The notes below the pieces were generated by a model, which did not search any database, was not told where the DNA came from, and worked only from the letters and a program-made list of their open reading frames with translations. Below are positions 31,458 to 37,980 of a stretch of DNA of 37,980 nucleotides, piece after piece. The position numbers were made by a program, and so were the translations under genes. Position 1 is the first letter of the stretch, and each line of letters starts with the position of its first letter. The stretch comes from Candidatus Aminicenantota bacterium (GTDB lineage Bacteria; Acidobacteriota; Aminicenantia; Aminicenantales; Aminicenantaceae): contig JAGLRY010000204.1 in assembly GCA_023135995.1 (NCBI GenBank), positions 1-37,980 of the forward strand, given 5' to 3'.

Positions 31458-32927
31458 TTAGAGGTTGAGTTCCAGTTGATTGTCTTTGATGATCTTTCTC
31501 TCTGCTTCGATCTTTGCGAGCACATCGGGAGTGACGTCTCCCGTGGGATAGACCCCGCTAAAACAGGCGCTACAAAACGTTTGGAGTTTCTTATTCCCTA
31601 GACTAACAGCCTTCTCGAGGTCCTCTAAAGATTGGTAGATGACCTTGTCCGCTTTCAGCTTTTTGGCGATTTGGTCGACGCTTGCGTTCCTTGCGATAAA
31701 CTCGGCCTTGGTCTGCATATCGATACCGTAGACACAGGGATGCCGCAGGGGGGGAGAGTAGGCCGCAAAATAAACCTTTTTTGCCCCGCATTCCCGCACC
31801 AGATCGATGATGGCCCGGGATGTGTTTCCCCTCACGATGCTGTCATCGACGAGAAGCACATTCTTACCCTTCAATTCGGAGACTATGGGATTGAGTTTCT
31901 GCCGAATAGAAGATTTTCTGGACTGGTCGCTGGGCATGATGAAGGTCCGTCCGATATAGCGGTTCTTGACGAGGGCTTCCCTGTAACGCAGTTGGAGGAT
32001 ACGTGCGATCTCCACAGCTGCATCCCGCGCCGAATCAGGGACTGGGACCACCACATCGATGTCGAGGTTCATAGTTCTGATCTTTTCGGCCAGGAAACGG
32101 CCCAGATGGACCCGACAGTCGTAGACATTGACGTTATCGATGAAGGAATCAGGGCGGGCGAAATACACCCATTCAAAAAGGCAGGGAGAATGCGGACAGT
32201 CCGCAAGCTTCTTTGTATGAATGTCACGGTTTTTATCGATGAAGAGCGCTTGACCGGCCTCGATGTTTTGGACGTTTTTGAAATTCATGATGTTCAAGCT
32301 TACACTTTCCGATGCCACAGCATACGAGGGGATGGGGCCATCGTCCCGACTCCCATAAACAAGAGGTTTAATCCCGTAGGGATCGCGGAAAGCAACAAGA
32401 CCTTGCTCTGCAATATAGGCCACTACAGAATAACTGCCCCTGACTTTTTCATAGACACGCCGGACAGCGTTGAATATGTGTTGGGGCGTCAGTTTTTTGA
32501 TGTTCTGATCGACGAGTTCCTGTGCGAAAATGTTCAGAATGGCTTCCACATCGTTATCGGAATTGAGCAAACGTTTGTGCTTGTCAAAAAGGACCTGTTT
32601 GATTTCTTTATAATTGATGACGTTTCCGTTGTGGGCCATCATGATCCCGAACGGCGAATTGATGAGGAAGGGCTGGGCCTCATCGCCACCGTAACCGCCA
32701 ATTGTGGGATACCGGGTATGGCCGATTCCGATGGTCCCATTCAAACGCTTGAAATGCTCCTCTGTGAAGATGTCCCTCACAAGACCGTTTCCCTTTTTTG
32801 TATGAAACCGTCCATCGTACGTTATGATCCCGGCTGAATCCTGACCTCTGTGTTGAATGGCCAACAATCCTTGATAGAGATCCTTAAAAACGTGATCGTT
32901 CCCGTGGATTCCTATAACGCCGCACAT
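31458..32927 (-). CDS. purF: amidophosphoribosyltransferase
   Basis: This 489-residue enzyme catalyses the first committed step of purine synthesis, PRPP plus glutamine to phosphoribosylamine. The N-terminal Ntn glutaminase domain begins MCGVIGIHG, with Cys2 as nucleophile after Met removal, and has IQHRGQDSAGI, GHTRYPTIG and AHNGNVINY. The C-terminal PRTase domain has VPVPDSARDAA, KNRYIGRTFI and the PRPP loop VLLVDDSIVRGNTS. No propeptide precedes the Cys. It is isolated from other pur genes and follows the LPS genes on the same strand. Confidence 0.97.
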   Translation of the reverse strand: MCGVIGIHGNDHVFKDLYQGLLAIQHRGQDSAGIITYDGRFHTKKGNGLVRDIFTEEHFKRLNGTIGIGHTRYPTIGGYGGDEAQPFLINSPFGIMMAHNGNVINYKEIKQVLFDKHKRLLNSDNDVEAILNIFAQELVDQNIKKLTPQHIFNAVRRVYEKVRGSYSVVAYIAEQGLVAFRDPYGIKPLVYGSRDDGPIPSYAVASESVSLNIMNFKNVQNIEAGQALFIDKNRDIHTKKLADCPHSPCLFEWVYFARPDSFIDNVNVYDCRVHLGRFLAEKIRTMNLDIDVVVPVPDSARDAAVEIARILQLRYREALVKNRYIGRTFIMPSDQSRKSSIRQKLNPIVSELKGKNVLLVDDSIVRGNTSRAIIDLVRECGAKKVYFAAYSPPLRHPCVYGIDMQTKAEFIARNASVDQIAKKLKADKVIYQSLEDLEKAVSLGNKKLQTFCSACFSGVYPTGDVTPDVLAKIEAERKIIKDNQLELNL

Positions 32928-32966
32928 TCTTTATCTCGTTTTATTACAATATCCAGAAACACTACC

Positions 32967-32995
32967 ATTATACTCGTTTTTTTTACGAATTGAAC
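32967..32995 (-). promoter_or_regulatory. candidate purF promoter
   Basis: A perfect TATAAT on the minus strand (32967-32972) lies about 40 bases upstream of the purF start codon. At 16-17 bases upstream the -35 region (GTTCAA/TTCAAT) is weak, separated by a run of eight A. It lies between element B and the gene, so element B would be upstream of the core promoter. Confidence 0.45.
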
Positions 32996-33009
32996 GAAAA
33001 ACGGAAAAA

Positions 33010-33320
33010 AGTAAACATTTCTAAATCCGTGATGAATGACATCCGAGTGTCCCAATCGGTGATTGCGAAAACGAACAACGGGACAGCAGTGCGACTCTAT
33101 TTCAATATAGGGACCGTTTCCCAAACGGTCCGTTCGGGGAACGGACCCTACATAAAAAGAAACCTGCCTTATGTTTTTAGGCTTGGTTCCGGGCTTCCCT
33201 CACATCTCCCTCAGGGAGATATACCATGCCTGTCCATCCCTTCTCACGGTTTTTCTCCACCACACAATTGGGACACTGAATAACGCAACTTGTGTTCATA
33301 CGATCACGGATTTGGAAATG
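33010..33320 (-). repeat. MITE-like element B, upstream of purF
   Basis: A larger relative of element A in opposite orientation, filling the gap between the hldA end and purF. Outer terminal repeats ATTTCTAAATCCGTGAT (33017-33033) and ATCACGGATTTGGAAAT (33303-33319) match at 16 of 17 positions when inverted; inner repeats AGTGTCCCAAT (33046-33056) and ATTGGGACACT (33267-33277) are exact. The centre has perfect hairpins at 33111-33131, 33127-33147 and 33204-33220. No ORF of note and no transposase is inside. Confidence 0.8.
33111..33147. other. two overlapping alternative hairpins inside element B
   Basis: GGACCGTTT (33111-33119) pairs with AAACGGTCC (33123-33131) around CCC; GGTCCGTTC (33127-33135) pairs with GAACGGACC (33139-33147) around GGG. 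Both stems are perfect 9-mers and share 33127-33131, so only one can form at a time. A third hairpin, ATCTCCC/GGGAGAT, follows at 33204-33220. Confidence 0.6.
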
Positions 33321-33346
33321 CTTCGCGTAACAAACAGTGAACACGC

Positions 33347-34315
33347 TTAAAGATGAAGTGCGCTGATGAGTTCGTCGGGTGTGACAGCGGCGGTGCCGAT
33401 TTTCCCCACGACCACACCCGCAGCCGCATTGGCTAACACGGCCCCCTCCAGAATCGATGCGCCCGAGAGAAGAGCCAGGGAGGCTGTGGCGATAACGGTG
33501 TCGCCCGCTCCTGTGACATCGAACACCTCTTTGGCGATCGTGGGAATATGGATCTCCTTTTTTCCCTTTTCAAAAACGGTCAGGCCGTGTTCCCCTCTTT
33601 TCAGGATCATGTATTTCGCCTCGATCTGGGACAGGATCCTTTCTCCGGCCTTTTCCACCTGAGCGTCTGTATCGCAGGCATGATGGACGATTTGTTCTGC
33701 TTCAGTGTGATTGGGATTGATGAGCGTGACGGGTGAAAAGGAGAAAAAATTGTCGACTTTCGGGTCAACAAAAACAGAGATCTCCTTCTTTTGTGCATAG
33801 GGCAACAGCTTTTGCATCAAAGACTTGGTAAGAAGACCCTTGTTGTAGTCTGAGATGAGGATGCCTTCAAACGCGTCCTTCTGGATAAAATTGAAGATCT
33901 TTTTCTCCATTCCTGAGGATATGGACTTCTTCTCTTCCTGGTCGACCCTGACGACCTGTTGATGATGGGCAATAATGCGCGTTTTGACTGTTGTGGGTCT
34001 TTTTTTATCAATAAAGATGCCCGAGCTATCCGAAACGTTTTTTTTGATCCAATCTCCGGCCTGATCATCACCCACCACTCCGACAGGAATTGGGAATGCG
34101 CCCAGGCTTTTAAGATTATGACAAACGTTCCCGGCTCCACCCAAGCATGACGTATCTCTTTGAACCTCGACGACAGGCACCGGAGCCTCTGGTGAGATGC
34201 GGACAACATTCCCCCAAAGGTATTTATCGAGCATGAGATCTCCCAGCACAAGGATTCTTTTATTGGCGAAGTTCTGGACGATGTCGGCCATCCTTTTTGT
34301 GTCCACACTAGTCAT
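33347..34315 (-). CDS. hldA: D-glycero-beta-D-manno-heptose-7-phosphate kinase
   Basis: A 322-residue PfkB/ribokinase-family kinase acting in ADP-heptose synthesis for the LPS inner core. It has LVLGDLMLDKYLWGNV, EAPVPVVEV, GGAGNVCHNLKSLGA, DPKVDNFF, and the catalytic DVTGAGDT near 264. This corresponds to the RfaE1 domain only; the nucleotidyltransferase half of bifunctional HldE is absent and must be a separate gene (hldC). AAGGAG lies seven bases before the ATG, inside the end of the PHP gene, which it overlaps by eight bases. Confidence 0.92.
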   Translation of the reverse strand: MTSVDTKRMADIVQNFANKRILVLGDLMLDKYLWGNVVRISPEAPVPVVEVQRDTSCLGGAGNVCHNLKSLGAFPIPVGVVGDDQAGDWIKKNVSDSSGIFIDKKRPTTVKTRIIAHHQQVVRVDQEEKKSISSGMEKKIFNFIQKDAFEGILISDYNKGLLTKSLMQKLLPYAQKKEISVFVDPKVDNFFSFSPVTLINPNHTEAEQIVHHACDTDAQVEKAGERILSQIEAKYMILKRGEHGLTVFEKGKKEIHIPTIAKEVFDVTGAGDTVIATASLALLSGASILEGAVLANAAAGVVVGKIGTAAVTPDELISALHL

Positions 34316-35441
34316 TTGTTTTCTCCTTGAGAAATATCGGATTTGATAGGATCCAGGGAAAATTATTCTTCATCGGAGTCCTCTCTTTCAAATATACCTC
34401 CACACGGTATATCCCCGGCCTGTTCGTCACCGGATAGGACCATGTCCCTTCATGAGATCGAAACACGGGGATCCCGTTACGGAGGAGTCGCGCTTCAAGT
34501 TCCACTCCTATGGGCATTGCCGCGTGTAAAGCAGTCTGTGGCCCGATGAACACATTGTTTCCCATTGGGGAGATCTTGTCCCCCTGTTCCGCCCAAAACC
34601 GGAATCCCTTCGCCTGGGCCGCCGCTTCCACTGCGTTGTAGAAGTTTCCGCGGTGCAAGGCATTAAACACTTGGCGTTTGGCTGTGTCGAACTCCTTTGA
34701 AAGGGGCTTGGAAAGTGGGATGTGCAGGTGGAGAGAGGAAAACAGCGTACTGTAGAGGAGATGGGCGTCGACGCTGTAATAACCGAAAATGGGCTGGCTC
34801 TCATTAAGAGAATCCCACTTCAAAAGGTTCCTCTCGGGCCGGGCGAGCACCTTGAGGAAAACAAATTTGGGATTGATAAGAAGAGCCGGGAGGTATAGCA
34901 GGGACAAGGGGAGACTCTGTCGCAGCATGCTGTCTGCGCTTATGATCTCGACACCACTGTAATCTGCTTCTGGCCCCCAACTCCACTGCACCTTCGAATA
35001 GGGATGGGCGATGACAGTAAACCCGCCCAAAACACGAACTTGGTGAACCGCTTCCTCAGCGTTGGAAGAAAATGATGATGCGGGGGCATCGAAACCCAAT
35101 GCGACAAGGTGGCCTCTGTTTTCTGAAAGTTCAGACCCAGACAGAACGAGAACACCCTCCTTCCACCCTTCGCTGGCGAGAGATTCATAATTAGGGCTCC
35201 CGTGATCGGTGATCACGATAAAATCCAGAGAATTGTCAGAGGCACATCGGACGATTTGTTCTACGGATTTCTTTCCGTCCGAATAGGTGGAGTGGATATG
35301 AAAAACACCGGCCACTTCAAAAGAGGAATTTTTAAGGGGGACCGTTGTGTAGGATTTGAAGGTGATCAGATGGAACGCCAACCAGAGGAGATAGACCGAT
35401 ACTAAAAACAAGAATACCGAGAGGATCTTTCTCTTTCTCAT
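34308..35441 (-). CDS. membrane-anchored PHP-domain metallohydrolase
   Basis: A 377-residue protein with a cytoplasmic MRKRK start and one helix (about 6-27), then a PHP domain (about 45-230), which the positive-inside rule would place in the periplasm. Metal ligands seen are His48 and His50 (HIHSTYSDG), Asp79-His80 (ITDHGS), Glu104, His111 (NRGHLVALG), His146 (AHP) and Asp226/His228 (VDAH). PHP enzymes are phosphoesterases or amidohydrolases with two or three metals; this resembles the CehA/McbA group. Residues 310-377 look like a small beta domain. It overlaps waaL by four bases and hldA by eight. Substrate unknown. Confidence 0.85.
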   Translation of the reverse strand: MRKRKILSVFLFLVSVYLLWLAFHLITFKSYTTVPLKNSSFEVAGVFHIHSTYSDGKKSVEQIVRCASDNSLDFIVITDHGSPNYESLASEGWKEGVLVLSGSELSENRGHLVALGFDAPASSFSSNAEEAVHQVRVLGGFTVIAHPYSKVQWSWGPEADYSGVEIISADSMLRQSLPLSLLYLPALLINPKFVFLKVLARPERNLLKWDSLNESQPIFGYYSVDAHLLYSTLFSSLHLHIPLSKPLSKEFDTAKRQVFNALHRGNFYNAVEAAAQAKGFRFWAEQGDKISPMGNNVFIGPQTALHAAMPIGVELEARLLRNGIPVFRSHEGTWSYPVTNRPGIYRVEVYLKERTPMKNNFPWILSNPIFLKEKTND

Positions 35442-36616
35442 GGGCTGTTGTTTAAGTCTGGGGTGTCCGATTTTTCCAGGTTACGGGCTTGGGCAAAGGG
35501 AATGGTTATTATGTAGAAGAACAGAGCGGCGACTTCCGCATCGGCGAAGTTGTACTCGAAAAATCCGGCAGCAAAATGGGCGAGAAAGGCAGCGATTGCA
35601 GCAACGGTAAGAGGGAAAAGCGTAGGATCTTTGTTCGGGACGAGCTTTATAAGAGAAATTAAGAGCCAAACCAAAAACACGAACCAGACCAGGAGAGTGG
35701 GAATCCCCCGTTCAGCCGCGATCTGAAGGATGTTGTTGTGAAGATGTACATTCTGTTTAGCCTCTTCAGAGAGGCCGTATTTTGGGTTTTGGAACTCCAT
35801 TTCTACCGTATTCGGACCTGTTCCGAAGATGGGGTATTCTTTAATGATTTTTATTCCTGCATTCAAGTACTCGAGCCTTTGCGCGTTGGAATAGCTTCTT
35901 GTGCTGAATATGCTTAAAGCTCTATTTTTGACCTCTTTGGGGCTGAGAAACAGAATGAGTGCTGTCGCTATGGGAATGATGATCAGGGTTTTAGGTTTGA
36001 AGAAGAAGAGAATCACCGAAGTGGCAATGATCATTCCGATCCAAGCACTCCGTGTGGATGTCAGGATGAGGATGAGTACGGACAGAAGAAATCCCAACCC
36101 CCAGAAAAACCGGGCCTTGTCGCGCGAAAAGATGAATATACTCAGTGCCAAAGCGCCGAACAGAAGCATGACGCCGGCCTGAGTCATGTAATGCCCCATG
36201 AAACCCTGGACTCTTTCTCCGGGGGCAGCCTTGAACACGTAGGTGAACAGAGAGTAGAAAATGCTCACGTAAGCGGAAGCCAGGAGGGCCAAGTTCGCTC
36301 TCTTGATTTCGTTCGTCTGCCGCAAACCCATATAGACAATGGGGATGATGAGAAAGAGAAGGAGGTCTTTGGAATCGATCAGGCTGACTCCTGGATTGAC
36401 GGAGAAAAAGGATGCCAGGATGGAGAGGGCACAATAAACGATCATTCCCCAAAAAAAAGGGGGGAAGCTGACCTTTATTTGCTTTTTAGCAACGAGAATC
36501 ACCAAAACGACAAAAGCATGGGCCAAAAAGATCTGACTCAGGGAGATCGACACCATGGAGAACAGGACAAAGAGAGTGATAAAAAGAGGCAGTAATCTGG
36601 CCAGCTTCTTCGTCAT
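35438..36616 (-). CDS. O-antigen ligase (WaaL/Wzy_C family)
   Basis: A 392-residue membrane protein with about 11-12 helices and the family's large external loop at about 222-290. The loop contains RSYSNAQRLEYLNAGIKIIKEYPIFGTGPNT and VHLHNNILQIAAERG, with the conserved Arg and His typical of O-antigen ligases and Wzy polymerases. With the heptosyltransferase and HldA next to it, lipid A-core ligation is the likelier role, but a polymerase cannot be excluded. It starts 51 bases after the glycosyltransferase stop. Confidence 0.88.
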   Translation of the reverse strand: MTKKLARLLPLFITLFVLFSMVSISLSQIFLAHAFVVLVILVAKKQIKVSFPPFFWGMIVYCALSILASFFSVNPGVSLIDSKDLLLFLIIPIVYMGLRQTNEIKRANLALLASAYVSIFYSLFTYVFKAAPGERVQGFMGHYMTQAGVMLLFGALALSIFIFSRDKARFFWGLGFLLSVLILILTSTRSAWIGMIIATSVILFFFKPKTLIIIPIATALILFLSPKEVKNRALSIFSTRSYSNAQRLEYLNAGIKIIKEYPIFGTGPNTVEMEFQNPKYGLSEEAKQNVHLHNNILQIAAERGIPTLLVWFVFLVWLLISLIKLVPNKDPTLFPLTVAAIAAFLAHFAAGFFEYNFADAEVAALFFYIITIPFAQARNLEKSDTPDLNNSP

Positions 36617-36667
36617 ATTATCACCGATCTTTTTGAAAGAGAATGATATAACACCCGTCCAAAAAAC

Positions 36668-37732
36668 TCAAACTTGGATATAGGGAAGGCAGGCATTGGT
36701 GACTTCGTCAGGGGAGATGGTCCGCAGGCAGCGGAAGTCTTCGTGGATACACTGGCGTTGTCGGCAGGGCCTGCAATCGAAGTCTTTCTCGAGCAAAGTG
36801 GATTGCGCCTTCCATGGTCCGAAGTGAGCGGGTAGTGTGGGCCCGAAATAGGCTACGATCGGTGTGGGCGTGGTTGCGGCGATGTGCATGGGACCGCTGT
36901 CTGGGCCGACAAAGAGCGACGAAAGCGATACAAGCTCTCTCAACTCGCGGAGGTTGAGCCGGTTCACCATGGAGAGAAAGGGAGCCTCACTCGTCTTTTT
37001 TATCTCCTCTTCAGCCTGCCTATCTTCTTCTGAGCCGATGAGAACGATTTTCACTCGAGGGACCTGGGAGAGAAGTGTGATCAGTCGTGCGAGCCTCTCA
37101 GCCCCCCAATCACGGAATTCATTCCCCGCGCTGATATGGAGAGTGATGATCTTTGTGTTTTCAAGAGCGTTTTCTTGAATGAAGCGCCGGATGTTTTCGG
37201 CCTCGGACCGTGTGGACGGGGGCAGCGACAACGCAGGGAGCGAGCGAGGATTGATCCCTAAGGCCTTGACCAAATTGACGTGATTTTCCACGCTGTGGAA
37301 ATACCCTTCTTCGGGCTCTCTTGGAAGCTTGATGTCATAGATAAAGTTTTTGTACTTTATTCGGTATCCGATTTTTAGGCGTGCTCCGGAAAAGAATGTC
37401 AGAAGCGAGGCTCTTGGGCCACCGTGGAAGTCGATGACCACATCGTAGGCATCCCGCCTGATTTGGCGCATATGTTTCCGGAATTCTTTGAATCCCAGAT
37501 GTCTTGGGAGAACGATAACTCTGTCCAAGTCGGGATGGCCCTCCACGAGTTCTCTGTAGGGTTCATCAATGACATAGGTGATCTTTGTCTTGGGGAAGCC
37601 CTCTCTGAGAGCGGTGATGGCGGGCGTTGTCATAACGACATCGCCGATCCTCCTGAGCCGGATCAGAAGAATCCTTTGAATCCTGGATGGATCAATCTTT
37701 GGTTTCTCTCTCGGGTTCAATGGTCGCCTCAT
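36668..37732 (-). CDS. GT9 LPS heptosyltransferase
   Basis: A 354-residue GT-B enzyme of family 9. It has RILLIRLRRIGDVVMTTPAI in the N-terminal domain, DVVIDFHGG, and in the C-terminal domain ITLHISAGNEFRDWG, LIGSEEDRQ and the nucleotide-site motif FVGPDSGPMHIAA. The tail carries a cysteine-rich segment (DCRPCRQRQCIHEDFRC). It probably adds heptose to the inner core, alongside HldA, but donor and acceptor are not defined. ATG 37732 lies 41 bases inside the preceding gene; a TTG at 37720 with GAGG upstream is an alternative start. Confidence 0.88.
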   Translation of the reverse strand: MRRPLNPREKPKIDPSRIQRILLIRLRRIGDVVMTTPAITALREGFPKTKITYVIDEPYRELVEGHPDLDRVIVLPRHLGFKEFRKHMRQIRRDAYDVVIDFHGGPRASLLTFFSGARLKIGYRIKYKNFIYDIKLPREPEEGYFHSVENHVNLVKALGINPRSLPALSLPPSTRSEAENIRRFIQENALENTKIITLHISAGNEFRDWGAERLARLITLLSQVPRVKIVLIGSEEDRQAEEEIKKTSEAPFLSMVNRLNLRELRELVSLSSLFVGPDSGPMHIAATTPTPIVAYFGPTLPAHFGPWKAQSTLLEKDFDCRPCRQRQCIHEDFRCLRTISPDEVTNACLPYIQV

Positions 37733-37880
37733 CGCTGAGCATAATGGGGATGTCTTCCTTTATGGGATAGACACGGGAGCAACTCATACATTTGAGGCCT
37801 TTCTCATCCGTCGTTAATTTTATATCTCCCTGACAGACCGGGCAGGCCAGGATATCAAGAAGTTGTTGGTCGATGGCCAT
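37692..37880 (-). CDS. Trm112-family small zinc-binding protein
   Basis: A 62-residue protein with two cysteine pairs, CPVC (13-16) and CMSC (31-34), between MAIDQQLLDILACPVC and VYPIKEDIPIML, the signature of the Trm112/YcaR family. Eukaryotic Trm112 activates methyltransferases; bacterial forms are linked to LPS genes such as lpxK in E. coli, and the role is unclear. ATG 37880, seven bases after AGGAG, is chosen over an in-frame ATG at 37901, which would also lie before the predicted transcription start. Its end overlaps the glycosyltransferase by 41 bases. Confidence 0.85.
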   Translation of the reverse strand: MAIDQQLLDILACPVCQGDIKLTTDEKGLKCMSCSRVYPIKEDIPIMLSDEATIEPERETKD

Positions 37881-37899
37881 TTTCTTTCTCCTGGCTACC

Positions 37900-37929
37900 A
37901 TCTTATCTTATCTGCTGTTTCTCAGTCAA
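37900..37929 (-). promoter_or_regulatory. candidate promoter of the LPS-core operon
   Basis: On the minus strand TTGACT (37924-37929) and TAAGAT (37900-37905) are 18 bases apart. Transcription would begin near 37893, leaving a short leader with AGGAG before ATG 37880. The -10 box is only moderate. Confidence 0.4.
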
Positions 37930-37958
37930 TGGATTGCTCCTTTGCCTGAGGTTTCTTA

Positions 37959-37980
37959 TTAACCTGGATTATTCACGAGT
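37959..37980 (-). repeat. 22-base repeat, copy 2 at the window edge
   Basis: The reverse complement of this end matches 55-76 at 20 of 22 positions. The core TGAATAATCCAGG is also at 31418-31430. It runs to the last base of the window, so its full extent is unknown. Confidence 0.5.

Noticed and set aside
31632..32837. A 401-codon open frame antisense to purF
   Set aside because: purF is fully conserved on the other strand with the catalytic Cys2 and PRPP loop; the antisense frame shows no recognisable motif and mirrors purF codon structure.
1..37980. CRISPR arrays, defence systems, prophage or integrase genes
   Set aside because: No regularly spaced direct repeats and no matching coding sequences were found on either strand.

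Overview
The window reads as one stretch of a Gram-negative (two-membrane) bacterial chromosome carrying mostly housekeeping genes, with roughly balanced base composition. LptD, LpxD, HldA, a heptosyltransferase and an O-antigen ligase show an LPS-bearing outer membrane. RNase Y with YmdB, an F-type ATP synthase whose membrane genes stand apart from the F1 genes, and many GTG/TTG/ATT starts argue against a typical enterobacterium. My tentative placement is the Acidobacteriota/Aminicenantota (OP8) neighbourhood; this rests on gene content and order recalled from knowledge, not on any search.

Layout. 1-1100: a YfcE-like phosphoesterase with a good sigma70-type promoter, a possible 41-residue basic small ORF, and a tRNA-Val(GAC) with an excellent promoter. 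1154-19345: one long plus-strand series with tiny gaps or overlaps: thrS-infC-rpmI-rplT-pheS-pheT-zapB-like-zapA, then a structured 188-base gap, then rny-ymdB-xseA-xseB-ispA-dxs-tlyA-nadK-glgA-trxA-trxB. It joins translation, cell division, RNA turnover, isoprenoid supply, NADP supply, glycogen and thiol redox. 19375-23064 (minus): atpZ-atpI-atpB-atpE-yihY-lpxD behind one strong promoter. 23276-25528: divergent lptD. 25586-30114: a nucleotide-sugar cassette (RmlA-long, RmlC-like, RmlB, a GDP-mannose dehydratase-like SDR and an Rmd-like SDR). 30399-32927: two convergent genes, a parvulin lipoprotein and purF. 33347-37880 (minus): Trm112-like protein, heptosyltransferase, O-antigen ligase, membrane-anchored PHP hydrolase, HldA kinase, running on toward purF.

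Several items fall outside ordinary annotation. Two related mobile-element-like sequences (about 165 and 310 bp) lie upstream of the two convergent genes ppiC-like and purF, each in the same orientation relative to its gene; the longer one contains two mutually exclusive hairpins. The rny start region can form either a hairpin that hides the Shine-Dalgarno or one that displays it in a loop, preceded by a second possible switch made of two GCTAAG copies and one CTTAGC. The infC reading frame runs 86 bases into rpmI, giving IF3 an overprinted tail. PheT lacks its N-terminal tRNA-binding OB domain. The ATP synthase c subunit has a sodium-type ligand set. GlgA differs at two residues normally associated with ADP-glucose phosphate binding. 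A 22-base inverted repeat sits near both ends of the window.

I see no CRISPR array, transposase, integrase or phage gene.
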